Positions 35,308 through 48,740 are shown, counted from the first letter of the stretch. The stretch: 64,000 bases of DNA from Capsicum annuum (GCF_002878395.1 NC_061118.1:85543840-85607839), one strand, 5' to 3'. Program-made: numbers and translations. Notes: a model not told the origin generated them from the letters alone.

Positions 35308-36049
35308 TAAGCGTTGTTCCCTATCCCGGCATGTGATATGATATATATGTATGTGCATTTGGTTATGTGCATTAGATTTTGAATGATTTGAAACTATTGG
35401 TCATGGAATTATGTTATTCTTATCCCTAAGTATCATGCTAGAGTTCACCCCGCTAACCGTCTTTGGTGCTGTTTCCCCACGTGATGCAGGAATTAGCCGT
35501 ACTTCTACTTCTCCTGTACAGTGATTTGGATTTGGGTTCAGTTTGTGAGTTGAAATTGAATTGATGAGCTTTCATACATCAAAAGTTTGCATTTCATGTT
35601 TTGGTCTCTTATGTTTTATATTGTTTCGACTTATTTTGGCTATAGTTGGGGCATGTCCCGACACCTTATTGATATTTAGTTTTGGTATTTTGATTAGAAG
35701 GCTTTGTTGTATTACTATGGACTTCGGTGTTTTTGGTAGGTCATTTAGTCGGTTTCCTATTAGCAGATTATAGACATGATTTAAATAATTTTAAGCTTAT
35801 CCTTATGTTATCTTATTATATTTTCATAACTCATCCAAAAAATGGGTGATCTTGCATTGTTTGGTGAGGTGCAGGAATGAACTCCAGTCCACATAGGACT
35901 TGAGATACCTGTCACGGCTAGGCCTTGGTTCGGGTCGTGATTTGCTTGTTCTTATTTTTGATATGCAATATGGATGCCTCATATTTGTATGTACTGATTC
36001 CTTTTTGTTAGGACTGTATGTTGCTTGACCGGATGAGTTCAAAATCTGT

Positions 36050-39000
36050 TCAAGAAAGTGTTTGAATGTGTGTATCTAACCCATTTTAATCCTTTTCTTA
36101 GTTGACTAATTAATGCTGATATCTTCATGATGAAGCTTTTTCAGTCTCATACTAAGAACCTGAGCTTTATCCATGTTTATATGACCTTAGCTCCCGTTGG
36201 TAATTCCTGAAAATTAAACAAATTGAACATTTTAGTACCTGCAAAAGAGAAAACATGGTTAGCTAAAAAATCTAGCATCCGATTCTCTTCTTCTCTGATG
36301 TATGTTCAACCATCACTTCTCCTCTCTTCATAAAACTCACTATCATCCTTATCTCAATAGAAATACACTAGGAATTTCCCATTGTCCAATCAAGAACCTA
36401 TGTACTGACAAAGAAACTATTTGAAACTCATAAAAAGCAAATTTTTAGTGACGCATTATTCTAATCCCATCCTTAATACCACAACTCCAGCCATTAAATT
36501 TGTTATATCTGTGATTCTTCTAGTTTTAGCAAAACTAAATCCTCTTGATGATTCCTAATGCAAAAAACAGATGAACTAGGGCCAGGATTGCCCTTTATAG
36601 ATCCATTTGAGTTGTATTTTTAACGATCTCCGTTAGACAACTTCAAATTCACCACTATGCTTCTAATTCTAGGCCTGTACTCAGATAAGAAATTCACCAC
36701 TTCTACCCAGGAATCTGGGATATTTTTTAGCCAAGGAAATAAAGTCCTGGCTAAATATATCAAATTTCTTGAATCTCTATCTTCATACTAAAATATGATC
36801 TTTTACCACCATGATTGATGCAATTTCTTCTTTTCTAAATCTGCCATAGAATAAACATAGGGACAACTTTGTAACTAGGTCAGAGCTTAGAACAAGTGTT
36901 GGCTTTTCACCATTTAAAATTAGTATCTCTAATCTGCAAAAAATGGACCAGAAATACCTATTATTGCAACAAAATATTCCCATAAATCTTTGGAAAACTT
37001 GCACTGCATGAATAAATATTCTACTATTTCTTGAACATCCCCTCCACAACAACAACATACCACATTATCACAAATTTTATTTCTAATAAGAACCTTTCCT
37101 ATAGAAATTCTATTCTTCCATAATTGCCAAAGGAAAAAGGATAATTGGTATCCCTTTCATCCGTATGTCTTTAAAGTTCTTAAGAATGCCCTCCTTATTG
37201 CTTATATTATCCCAAGAAGATTTAACTGTAAATTTTTTGGAAGCTATCAATATCCATCAAACCTTGTCCCATAAATCTAAATATGAAACACTCTAAATAT
37301 TCTCTATAATATAATTAGTAACTCTTCACCAAACTTATTTTGTAGAATATTAACATCCCATCCATTAGTTGAGCACATATGAGATACATCTCCAATGTGA
37401 TAATATTTGTGCCTGTCAATAGGTAAATAAAAATTTAGGGCCCCCAACTGTGTTCCGTTATCAAACCATATACTAGATCAATCCACTTTGGGTTCCCATC
37501 ATATTTCTTGATCAAAAACATCTCTTACCTCAAGCATTTGCTTCCAAATTAGTGACCCACGCTTCCATTCAACCATTTGTGGCCTCATCTTTTGCAATAC
37601 TTATTCCATAAAGTTAGTGCATGAAGTTTTTGAGTCTTGAAAATCCACCAAAGCTTGGCAAAAAGTTCCCTGGAAATATCAAATAGGGATCCATAGCCCA
37701 AACCTCCTTCTTCTTTAGGTTTCCAAATGACTTTCCAAGCCACCCAATATATATTTCTACCCACCTCCTTAAAATTCCGTAAAAATCTTGCAAATAACTT
37801 ATGCAAATAATAAAGAACACATTTAAGAGGTGTGATGGTAGATAGTAGATAAATATAAATACTTCTCAAGACATTTTAAATTAACACTGCCTTACCACCA
37901 AAGCATATAATCTTCCCTTTCCATGCCTGAAGTTTGTTATGCACTTTTTTTAACAATTTAGCAAAATGAATTTTCTTATTTTTTGCATGATCAATAGGAC
38001 TACTAAGCTAAATTAAAGGAAAACTACCTTTATAAAATACAGTTATTTCCTCAACCGTTCTGATGTCAGAGTAAGCAGTTTTATGATAGACATAAAAGAA
38101 ACTCTTCTGTTTGTTGATTAATTGGCCATATTAGTTTTCATAATCCCTGAGAATCTTCATAATCATCTGCAAAGAAAACTTCTTAGTAGAAGAAAAAATA
38201 ATTGTATCTTTTGTGTAATCTAGATGATTAATATTTTCACTCCACTTAGGCATTTCATAACATCTATAACCAGGTTCATAAAATATAAAATTCAGAGCTC
38301 TGGAAAATACTTCAGCAGCTAGAATGAACGAGGTAGGAGGGAGAGGATCATCCTACTTTACTTATCTAGTAGAATGAAATAAACCATGTGGTTGACTATT
38401 TATCAGAATAGAATACCAGTTATTAGCCAATAGTCTCCATATCTTATCCTCCACATTAGCATCAAAACCTAATTTCTCCAAAACCCTTAATAGAAACTTC
38501 CATTCTAATCTGTCATATGCCTTAGCCACGTCTAACTTAATTACCATATTGAAAGGCTTTCCTTGGAGTCTAATATTTGAAATAGTTTCCTGAGCAAAAA
38601 GAATATTTTCAGTGATACTTCTGTCTTTCACAAAGCTAGACTGATTTATAGAGATAATCCTTGGTAAAACCCCTTCAAATTTGTCGTAAAGAACCCTAAA
38701 ATTACTTTATTTAAGAAATTGCTTAAACTAATTGGTTTCATATAAAAAACCTAAACTATATCTTTTTTTGGTCGTAGAACTAAATTAGTATGAGTAATGG
38801 ATTTGGAAAGAGTATATCCCTCAAAGAAGGCTTTCACCACCTTCCAAACATCTATACCAACTATGTCCCATTATTTTTGAAAAAAAGACCCGTAAAACCA
38901 TCAAGGCCATATGAACTTTTTACCATTCAATTCAATAACAATTGCTTTAACTTCTTCCATTGATGGAAGAGGATTAGTAAAAACAATATCAATAAATCAT

Positions 39001-39660
39001 CAACTCGATCAGCCTCTTCAATCCATTTTCCATCAGTTCTTTTAATTTTTTAAATGAATAATCTTTTTCTTCTGCCTTTGACCAAGCTGTCAAAGAATTT
39101 TATATTCTTTTCACCTTCAGAAAACCATTGGATCCCATTTTTTTCTTCCAAAATTCTTCTTCAAAATGAATATACCATTTTAACTCTGCTTGAACTATTT
39201 GAAAAACCATTGTATTTTCAATATTAGGGTTTTTCTCAAAGAGTTCCTCTTTTAGTCTAACAATTTCCTCCTGGATCAAAAATTGCTTATAGACATCACC
39301 AAAACTTTCTTTTCTCCATCTAGATAGATCTTTTTGGTCTTTTAAGCTTTTTATTGAGACTAATAAAAACATCATTTTTATCACCATAATTCTAATTTTC
39401 TAGCATAACTTTCTAAAAATTAGCCTTCTCAGTCTAGAACTTGAGGAACCTAAAGGGTCTTCTGAAGTTAGTGGACTAATTACCATGAAATAGAAATAGA
39501 GAAGTGTGATATGGACCTATTCTTGCTAAATGTTCCATATCAACTAAACCTAACATTCCTAGAAATTCTTGATTTCAAATAGCTATCAAATCTCTTGAAG
39601 ATGCATTTATTATCAATCCTACTATTCTACCAAGTAAAGTGGCTAACTTTTAAGGTAAAA
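36050..39660 (-). pseudogene. LINE (non-LTR retrotransposon) ORF2, degraded
   Basis: Domains follow in order on the minus strand. The end of the endonuclease is at about 39660-39400 (NQEFLGMLGLVDMEHLARIG, RPFRFLKF). A linker follows at 39387-39100. Reverse transcriptase is at about 38640-37600 (IKLDVAKAYDRLEWKFL is motif A). PKEEGGLGYGSLFD is near 37710. A zf-RVT region (CCCC...EYLFMQCKF) is near 37030. An RNase H-like end (REEENRMLDFLANHVF) is near 36290. The catalytic YADD motif reads YTKD (38217-38206), so it lacks a key Asp, and many stops and frameshifts are present. The 5' end is cut at 39660, where LTR C begins; the 3' end is near 36050. Plant L1/RTE-type LINEs have this domain set. 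Confidence 0.85.
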
Positions 39661-41658
39661 TATAATACCCCAAGTTTTAAGATCTAGACCCATAAAAAGA
39701 TAGACAATTAAGTTATCTTTCCAATGCTAGTAGTCCCGCCTTAATACGATATTATAGTAAAATGTTCTGGCAAATTAAATAAGGAATGTCAAACTGCCAG
39801 TGATAATGAATCATTGTCAGACACAACGAGTCATAGTGAAGACTCATTGTCATGGTAGTGAGGGACCAAAAAATCAACCCATTGACAATGAACCTTCACG
39901 ATGACCCGTGGTCAAACTAAATGAGTAATCAGAAGAGGATTCGTTGTCATAACAGTAAAGGCCTAAGAATTAGTCCTCAGGTCACGAATCGTGACTAGAC
40001 CCTACGCGTTATATCTTGACTCATCATGACTATTTCTCATAAATTTTTGAACATTTTAAGAAGGGTTTTTTGGTCTTTTCCCAACTCTTTTAACCCTAAA
40101 ACTATGTCATAATTATCTATCCTAACGCTAGAATATAAGTCTAAATCCCCCAAATCCCTCACTATCTCAAGAATCAATCAACATTTAGAAGAAAAGGGCA
40201 ATTTTCTCTTCTCCAATAGCAAAGTAGGGTTTTTCAACTTTCAACCTAAATTACCAAGAGTTCTTCAAGGATTCCATCTTTAGGTATATGGGATTTCATC
40301 AATGGGTTTTCTTCCAACCATTGAGTCCCAAAGATTACTCAATTTCTCAAGTTAAATTTCACCCTTTAAGTTTAGGGTTTTATTAAAAGCACGAGTTTCA
40401 TAATTCTTCAGTTTAATTCTTTAATTCAACCATGTATATGCATTTCCCCATAAGTTTATACATTATTCCATACTTAGAATCATGATTTCTCCTTATTTGA
40501 TAAATTTTGTGAATTTTTTGGTTGGAGTCATGAAATTCCCTATCATGTTAATATTTTAATATGGTCATATTTAGTTATATTCTTCAGAGCTGGTGGGTTG
40601 TGAACACCAGATACCTAGGAACTCATGCATATATCAATTATATGTTCTTGAGCATTTTAGATTATGCATATATTGTTAATTTTAGTATACTTTTATATTG
40701 AGTAAATATCAGCTATCTGTGTTATTCAGTTGGGAGTGGTACTTAGCACCAAGAAAACACAAGGAAGAAGGCTCACCAATTAGTTTAGGACTGAGACTTT
40801 TAGTAAAAGTCCCTAAATTTTAGAACTACACTGCCATCATTGGTTATAAGGGGTCACCCTTTATATAAGGATTGACACCCTAGTCCTTTGGGACATTAGT
40901 TTAGTGATCCTTGCTAGCCAGTGTTCGTACTCTTGAAAGGTACTGAACATCAATCCAACTGGGGTTACAAGTTGGACCCTAGTTTGATCAGATTGGGGTA
41001 TGTCAGTTAATGTTATCTCACCCAGTCCTCAGTTTATATTTCAGTTTTATATTTTGCCTTGCCTTATATTTAGTTATTCATTTTTCATTTAGTACATGTT
41101 TATGCTTGGTCTTGCATTCAGTTTAACATATTTCATCCATTCATGTTTAGCTTAAACAAGTTAGATTTTGTCCATCTCACATACTCAATATATTCAAAGT
41201 ACCAATCTCATACTTTCTGAGCTATATTATCTTATAATATAGGTTTTGATGCTCAGTGTCCAGATCGCGCTTAGTACAGTTTGGTACCATATTCAACAGT
41301 AGTTTTGGTGAGTCGTCATCATTCAAGGACTAGTTATCGGTGTTTATTTTTAGTATTATTTTGTTTTAGTTAGTTGGAATTATTTGAGGGCATGTCTCAA
41401 TAACTCATAAAAGTAGAGTCTTTTAGATAGGCAGTTAGTTATATTTTAGCATATTGGTTTTCTCCAGACAGTTCTAGTATTGATATTCCTATTCATTATT
41501 GATTTTTTATCATTATTACCAGATTATTTTAGTTTATCTTCTTCTCACTATATTATTTCTTCAGTATTATTAGTGTTATGCTAGACCATGGGTTAGCTTG
41601 GGGTCACTTGTAGCTCTAACCGCTATGTTACGACTGGGGATAGTCTCGGGTCATGACA
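39661..41658 (+). repeat. 5' LTR of gypsy element C
   Basis: It begins TATAATACCCCAAG (first bases decayed from TGTAATACCCC) and ends GGGTCATGACA. A degenerate PBS follows at once, and then gag. The palindrome block (39790-40030) includes GTCACGA-a-TCGTGAC (39981-39995) and CATTG-a-CAATG. A TATA-like GAATATAAG is at about 40131-40139. A conserved hairpin block (CCAACT...AGTTGG) is at 40954-40981. Confidence 0.75.
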
Positions 41659-41675
41659 AACTTGGTATTAGAGAA
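41659..41675 (+). other. Degenerate primer binding site of element C
   Basis: AACTTGGTATTAGAGAA follows the LTR end. It differs from the tRNA-iMet complement TGGTATCAGAGC at C to T and the last base. Confidence 0.65.
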
Positions 41676-42736
41676 GTAGGTTTAAAGTGTCCTAGGGTGT
41701 CTGAAAGCCCTGCTAATTAGAGTTTTGTTCATGGGTGTGAAGCGCACCATATTTATGAGCGAGAGATATAAAATATCATAGGAAAGTCTCACTTTTTTCA
41801 TGACTCATGTCATGTGATAGAGTGTGAACTCTATTAGAATTATTCTTCTAACTCGTCCTCTACCCATCTATAGAAAATGCCTCCCAAGAGAACTAATGGA
41901 AGAAGAAATAGAAACCAGCAAGAACCAATGCCAGTATTAGATGACCCTATGAATAAGCAGGTCTCCCATGATGAGTTTAGGGCCACCTTCACAATATTAG
42001 CCCAGTCAATGAAAACTCAGAATAACCAGTAAGTTGTTGCCACAACCAGCCCATTAGTAAATACGGCAGCAACTAGAGTCTAGGACTTCACTCAGATGAA
42101 TCCCCCGGTATTCTTTGGGTTTAAGATTAAAAAGGATCCATAGGAGTTCCTGGATGGGATCCAAAAGGTCACTAAAATCATGGGTGTCACTTCAACTGAG
42201 AGTGTTGATTTGGATGCTTATCAACTGCAAGAAGTAGCACAACATGATTCAAGTAGTGAAAGAAGGATAGAGGTGCAAATGCAGGGTCGATTGAGCAAGA
42301 TAAGTTTATTACTGCATTTTTGGATAGTTTTTTCCTACTTAAGTTAAGGGAAGCCAAGGTAGATGAGTTCATAAACCTGAGCAGGGCAGTATGAGTCTGA
42401 AGGAGTATTCTCTCTTAAGTTTACTCAGCTAGCAAGGTATGCTTTAACTATAGTTGTTGACTCTAGGGCCTGAATGAGTTAGCTTGTGTCTGGTGTTTTA
42501 GAGTAAGTGGTAAAGGAGTATATAATGTCCATGTTGGTTAAAGAGATTGACATTTCTAGATTTATGGTCCACTCTAAATAGATTGAGAAGGATAAGATCA
42601 AGGAGAGGAAAAAAGAGTAAGAGGGATAGAACTAGTAGCATTAATTTCTCCCAACAGAGGTTAGATGGCAGCAATCGTTCTCAGTTCTACCATAAATCTT
42701 AAGCTCCACCCCCATAATTTGCTAGTGGTCCAGTAC

Positions 42737-45700
42737 TGTAGTACCCTGTACTTTTCCTAGCTTGAAAAGTTTTCCAATAATGTTAGAAGCTTTCTTTGAA
42801 AGATGAATCCACTTTTGTTCATATGGTATTTTCAAAAATTTCACTTTTTATCATGTGGGGAATCGAATAAGCTTACCGTCGATGCCAAATTCTCCTAAAT
42901 CTGACACTCGGATGAAGAGTTAGAGCCTTTTTAGCGAGACAGTGTATCACCTAAGCCTTCAGCACGTCGCGGAGATAGCTCAAATGGCAATTGTCAATTT
43001 CCAGTGTTGCTCCACGATGGTGGCACGTCGCGCCAAACTTCTAGGTCATAGATAAGGTGGCAATGCGATAGCTTCGCATCGCATCACTGTTTAATTTCCC
43101 ATTTGTCACTTTTCAGTGTCTTGGCATGATAGTGGCGCGTCGCGCCAAGGATAAAAACTGTGAAATTTTCTCAAAAATTAAAGACGTGTCCTAGGGTTAA
43201 AATTGTCAATTTCCCACCCTATATAAGCCTTATAACACAAGATTTTGCTAGAATTCAGCAGCTTATACTCAATTACTCTTAAAAACTCTCAAGAACAAGA
43301 CATAGGGTTTTCATATAAGGTTCAATCCCAAGGGAATTCAACATCAAATTTCAAGAATCTCTTAGTTAATATTCATAGAATTACAAGCTAAGGTATGCAT
43401 AGTGTTCATTCATGGACTCGTTTCGTCCATGAAGTACAAGAGTCTCTTTTCAAATTCAAGTGTATGGATTTTTGTATGAATTCCATGTTGGGTTTGTGTT
43501 GCTCATGTTGATAATGACCATTTGAGTTTTAATCCATGTTTAGTGAGAAATTTCATGAGGAATTGACTAGTAAAGATGTAGATTCATGTAAACCTAGGAT
43601 TAAAACCCTTGGATGATGAAATTAGATATGAATCATGATGTTTGATTGTTGTATAATGTTGTCTACATATATTATGCCTACCATGTGTTTGATTAAGTGC
43701 CTATATGAAGGAAAAAATCCCAACTAGCATGATATTATGAAATCCCCATTTATGTACAAGTTTAGGCAAATCACATGTTTGATGAAGTGCTTCAATATAT
43801 GAATTATGAATTGTGTTGTTGGTCATGTGTTCAAGTAAGTCATGCTATGTCATTTCTTTCCATCGAGTCCTGGGGGTACTTGTACCCGATGAATTAGCTG
43901 TGTGCCTAGAGCTATGTCATGTTTTCAAGATACTCTCAGTCAATCTATGATCCATAGAACTCATTCAGTCATGTGACTCAGGAAAACCCAGAAATCTTAG
44001 TAATCTCAGTAGTTCAGTAATATCAGTGATCTCAGTACTCAGTAATCTCAGCAACCTTAGTATTCCCAGTCAATCTCAGTAACTTTAGTATTCTCAGTTA
44101 GTCCTCAGAACTCAGTACATTTCGTCAGTCAATGAAACTCAATAAATTTAGTTTAGCTCTGCTAGACAATACCACTAGTATCAGTTTTGTTCAGTTAATC
44201 AGCTCAGTTCAGTTTAGCCAATCAGTTCAGTTTAGTCAATAATTCAGTTCAGCTAATTAGTTCAGTTTAGTGTCTTTTAGATGAGAGTAAGATTCAGCAC
44301 CGAGCGAGCCTAGGGATGAGGACTTACCCACTAGACAGGACTGAGATCCCTAGAAGTAATCCCTAAGTTTCAGAACTACGTAGTAGTGTAGGTATGAGAT
44401 ATCACCTGTTAGATAGGACTGATATACTCAGGGATCACTCGTTAGCATATTTAAATGTATAGGACTGATCCCAAGGGTCACCCACTAGATTAAGACTGAC
44501 TCCACAATAGTTGTCTTTACTAGTGGTGTGGTATTGACACCCTTCCAGCTGGGGTGATAGGTTGGACCCCAGTTAGCTTAGTATGGGGTATGTAGGTTTG
44601 ATGAATATATCCTACAATTTCAGTTATAGAAATCAGGACTGTCAGATACAGTTAATTCAGCTCAGTAATACAGATTCAAAACTGTCAGATACAGTTAATC
44701 TTTGTCATTATAAATAGACTACGAGATCACCTATTAGATAGGACTGATCTTAACTATGGTCAATCAGTAGAAGCATAATTAGATTCAAAAATCACCCGCT
44801 AGGTTGGACTGATCTCAGACTAAGTCAAATCTTCTTTATAATCAATATTCTCATAGATCCCCTACTAGATAGGACTGACCTGAGATTCAGTTACTCAGAT
44901 ACAGTATGAAACTTATCTAGTTCTATCAGATTCAGGACTTAGATACTATCACTCATGTTATTAGTTATATTATTTATCAGAACTCATGTTATCAGTATTC
45001 AGCTCCAGGACTGTTAGACACAGTTAACCAGACCAATTCTTTATAATCAAAACTGTCAGAAATAGTTATTCATGTATCTGTAATACCAGTCCCTCAAATA
45101 TCAATAATTCCATATTATTAGTAAACTCAGTAGTCAGAACTTAGCATTTAGTCCTATCACGATGTCAGTTACAGTTATATATGCATGCATGTATTCTCAT
45201 GTTCATGTTAGTCAGTCAGTTAGTATTGTTCATGCATATGAACCTATTACATTCATCCTACCTCACTTATATACCAGTACATTCAAAGTAATAGCGCATT
45301 TGCACAATGGTGTCTTATACTATAGGTTTAGAAGCACGAGCTCCAGAGAACTAGTAGCATCCCAATTCAGCGATTAGAGTTAGCAATAAGTCCTCATCCT
45401 TCGAGGACATGATGATCATATTACTATTTTAGTTTTTTGTTTATTTTTGTAGTTTGAGTTTGTTAGGGACATGTCCTATCAACTCCTTATTCAGATAGTT
45501 TAGAGGCTTTCAGACTATAGCATGTTAGACCGTTATTTCAGATTTGTTTGGTATTATTATACCATTTTCAGACATTGTTTATCAAATGTTCATTCAGTTT
45601 TGAACCTTATGGCCATTCAGTTCATGTTTCTGCATATTTATAGTATGTTTTTTAGTGCTCAGTTACAGATATCAGTCATAGGCTAGCTCATGGTCCTTTG

Positions 45701-45750
45701 GGGTTATGAGTACCGTGTAACATCTCGGGTAACATATTTGGGGCGTTACT
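42737..45750 (+). mobile_element. Solo LTR D, same superfamily as element B
   Basis: It begins TGTAGTACCCTG and ends GGGGCGTTACT. The flanking 5-mers AGTAC (42732-42736) and AGTGC (45751-45755) are a target duplication with one mismatch, and removal restores the gag reading frame. In this orientation it is related to the complement of B's LTR: TCAGT-rich body, AGGACTGATCT...CACC modules, and the same conserved hairpin block (CTGGGGT 44549-44555 with ACCCCAG 44566-44572). A GC-rich palindrome GGCGCG-t-CGCGCC (43134-43146) lies 73 bp before a good TATA box. Confidence 0.82.
43219..43229 (+). promoter_or_regulatory. TATA box of solo LTR D
   Basis: CTATATAAGCC, a strong plant TATA match, lies shortly after the palindrome block. 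Transcription would be expected to start about 30 bp on. It supports the U3/R boundary of this LTR. Confidence 0.6.
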
Positions 45751-45890
45751 AGTGCCCAAGTTCAGACAGGATACTCATGATAGAGCGCCAAGCTCTAAGT
45801 CCTAGGGTAGTTCAAATAGTGTTCGCACCAATCCAGTTTGCAAGAAATATGGTAGGAACCACAAGGGTGAGTTTTTGTTTAATAGTGATG

Positions 45891-46335
45891 TGTGATGCCC
45901 CATTTAATTTTGTATGATTTTATTTTCGACCTTCACATATATATGATATTAATTTTTGACCTAAATTATGTTTAAGGGTATTAAAAAGATGTATGGGAAA
46001 AGTTTTAGAATTTTCATAGGAGGTTCGGGGTCATATTGGGATGTCGAGGTAGTGAGGGTATAAAATAAGGCCATTTCATAGAGTTTAACCTTTGTGATAT
46101 CATCATGGCATAGAGGATAACCTTTACGATAATGGTGTGCCATGCTTGTGCGTTAATTTCATGTAGTTTTGTTTTTTCACTTGGAGTGAGGGTTTTTCAT
46201 TTTTTACCATTTGTATGAGTTTTAAACATAAAATCAGCCTATTTTCTTCAATTTTCAAAGATAAAAAAACCATCCATTATCTATAGAAACTCAAAAACCA
46301 AGAACATTCAAGGGTTTAACTTCTATGCTAGTTTT
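45891..46335 (+). repeat. 5' LTR of element E, truncated
   Basis: It begins TGTGATGCCCCATTTAATT and aligns over several hundred bases with 48416-48740. Shared blocks are AATTTTTGAC.TAAATTATG, GGGTCA.TTTGGGA, AGAGGATAACC and GTTAATTTCATSCAGTTTTG. It stops at about 46335, where sequence passes straight into RNase H coding, so the LTR end, PBS, gag, protease and reverse transcriptase are deleted. Confidence 0.7.
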
Positions 46336-48290
46336 GACCCTGCTTGAGGATACTGGTAGTTTTGTTGTATTTTATGATGTATCCCATGTGGTACTGGGTT
46401 TTGTTTTGATATAGCATAGTAAGGTTGTGGCCTATACTTCTTGGAAGATTAAGTTTCATGAGAGGAATTATCCGAATCACCACTTAGAGTTGGTGATTGT
46501 GGTTTTTACTTTGAAGATTTGGAGCAATTATTTGTATGGGATGTATGTAGATATCTATTTAGATTATAAAAGATTGCAATATGTGTTTACTCAGAAGGAT
46601 TTGAATCTCAGACAGAGGCAGTGTCTCGAGCTACTTAAGGATTATGACATGAGGTTGCACTGCTATCCAGGTAAAACTAATATTATTATTGATTCTCTTA
46701 GTAGGTTATCTATGGGGAGCTTGTCTCATGTTTATGAGGATAAAAAATTATAAGTGAAGGACATTAACATGCTGTCTAACTTTGGAGTCCGCCTCTTGGA
46801 CTTTAAGGATGAAGGAGCAATTATTCAGGAAGTGGTCCAATTATCTCTTGGTGCTAAGGTGAAGGAAAAGTAGGCTTTGGATCCCATACCTATGCAAACT
46901 ATGGATGATGTGTGTTAACAGAAGGTTCTGGCTTTCGAGATCGGGAGATATGGTATTCTGAGTTGCCAAGGTAGATTGTGTGTTCCTGATGTTGATGGGC
47001 TGTGGGAAAGAATCTTAGCTGAGGATCATGAGTCCATATATATGGTTCATCTAAGTTCAACTAAGATATATCACGACTTGAAGGAAATATACTGATGGAA
47101 CAATATGAAGAAAGATGTAGCAAATTTTGTGGCTAAGTGTATGGTTTGTCAGCAAGTTAAGGTTAAATATTTGAGCCTAGTGGTATGTCCTAAGATATAG
47201 AGTTGTCTATGTCAAAATGGGAGATGATCAATATGGATTTCATTATAGGTCTTCCATGGTCTCACAGTTAGTATGATTCAATATTAGTCATTATGGATAG
47301 GATAACTAAGTCTACTCACTTCTTTCCTGTAAAGACTAACTACTAAGGAGAGGATTATGCTAAGTTATTCATTTAGGAGATTATGAAGTTTCATGATGTA
47401 CCAATTTCCACCATCTCAGATTAAGGTACATAGTTTTCATCTCACTTCAGGTGTTCATTTTAGAAAGGTTTGGGCACTCAGGTGAACCTTAACACCATTT
47501 TCCACCCTTAAATGGATCAGCATGCCGAGCGTACTATTTAGACTTTATAGGATATGCTAAGGGCCTATGTGATTTATTTTAAGAAAAGTTGGGCTAATCA
47601 CTTTCCTCTTATTGAGTTTCTGTACAATAATAGTTATTATTCTAGTATTCTGATGGCTTCTTTTGAGGCTATTTATGGTATGAGGTATTCCTATTAGATG
47701 GTTTAAGGTTGGTGATACAAGGTTATTTGGTACTAACTTGGTTTAAAAAGCCATGGAGAAGGTGAAAGTGATTAGAGAAAGACTTAAGACTACTCAGAGT
47801 CACCAAAAGTCTTAAGCATATGTGAGGCGATGAGATTTGGAATTTAAAGTAAGTGATTGGGTATTCTTGAAGGTATCTCCTATGAAAGGAGTCATGAGGT
47901 TTGGGAAGATGGGGAAACTCAGTCCGTGTTATGTTAGTCCATATCATATTTTAAAGAAAATTAGAAATGTTACTTTTTAGTTGGATTTTCCTGTTAGTTT
48001 GGGTTCTATTCATCTTGTCGTCTATGTGTCCATGCTAAAAAATATATGGACGATCCTTCCTTGATAATACTAGTTTAGGGTGTTGGTGTGATGGATTTCT
48101 TATTTTTTGAGGAAGTCCTAATTGAATATTAGATAGGCAAGTATGTAGATTGAGGATCAAGGATGTAGCTTCATTGAACATCCTTTGGAAGAACCAAAAG
48201 GTATAAGAGACTACATGGGAAGCTGAGGAAAATATAAAGGCCAAATACCTATTCTTGTTCCCTGGGTTGGATGAAAGTGCTTATGGTATG
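46336..48290 (+). pseudogene. pol remnant of element E: RNase H, integrase, chromodomain
   Basis: RNase H (about 46342-46750) is the best part, one open frame with the HERNYPNHHLELVIVVFTLK and LNLRQRQCLELLKDYDM blocks. The integrase zinc finger follows (AKCMVCQQVK near 47140), then a heavily broken core and a C-terminal region with RERLKTTQSHQKS and KVSPMKGVMRFGKMGKLS (about 47760-47930). A chromodomain-like end runs to about 48290. Domain order and the chromodomain point to a Ty3/gypsy chromovirus. Stops and frameshifts occur throughout. Confidence 0.85.
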
Positions 48291-48398
48291 GGTTTCATTT
48301 TCCTCTTTTTATTTTCCAAGTTTGTCATTCAATTTTAGTGCATTGTTACTATTCTCATGCTAAAAGTGTCCTAACTTATATTCAGGGATGAATGATCT

Positions 48399-48740
48399 TA
48401 AAAAGGGAGATAATATGAGACACTGTAAATCTTTGATAATGTTTTTGACCTTTTCACGTGTGTAATATCAATTTTTGACTAGAATTATGTTTAGAGGTGT
48501 TAAAATTGTATTTAGGGAAAGTTTTGGAATTTTGAAAAAGGGGTCAGGGTCATTTTGGGACCTTGAGGCAGTGAGGGTCCAAGATAAATTCGTGTCACAG
48601 AGGTTAACCTTCACGATATAGGTGTGGAATGGAGGATAACCTCGGTGATAATGACGTGCCACTCCAGTGTGTTAATTTCATCCAGTTTTGTTTTTTTTTC
48701 ACTTGGGGTGAGAAGCTTTTGGTATTTTCACCCCTTGTAC
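48399..48740 (+). repeat. Polypurine tract and truncated 3' LTR of element E
   Basis: AAAAAGGGAGATAATA (48400-48415) is a polypurine tract directly before TGAGACACTGTAAATC, the decayed start of the 3' LTR (48416). This LTR holds the palindrome AGGTTAACCT (48601-48610). It breaks off at 48740, where LTR F begins. Confidence 0.7.

Larger units (their letters stand above)
24346..35940 (+). mobile_element. Solo LTR A (gypsy type), split by element B
   Basis: It runs from about TGAAACACCTCAATTTT (24346) to CGGGTCGTGA (35940). It is interrupted at 26018/35313 by the gag-only element B, whose TAAGC target duplication marks the break. The two parts together are about 2.3 kb. It shares body blocks with LTR G at 50750-51969 (for example ACACTGGAAATCGCGCTAGC at about 25671). 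A palindrome block lies at 24395-24770 and a TATA-like CTTATAA at about 24834-24840. No internal region follows the right end, only LINE sequence, so it is read as a solo or truncated LTR. Neither outer boundary has a confirmed target duplication. Confidence 0.6.
41877..45890 (+). pseudogene. gag of element C, split by solo LTR D
   Basis: It starts at ATG 41877 (MPPKRTNGRRNRNQQ) and continues as a gypsy-type gag (DFTQMNPPVFFG; FLDGIQKVTKIMGV; LREAKVDEF) to 42736, with several stops and at least one frameshift. Solo LTR D (42737-45750) interrupts it. The frame resumes at 45751 and leads into a zinc-knuckle-like CKKYGRNHKGEF before the sequence passes into LTR E at 45891. No protease or polymerase belonging to this copy can be followed further. 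Confidence 0.75.
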
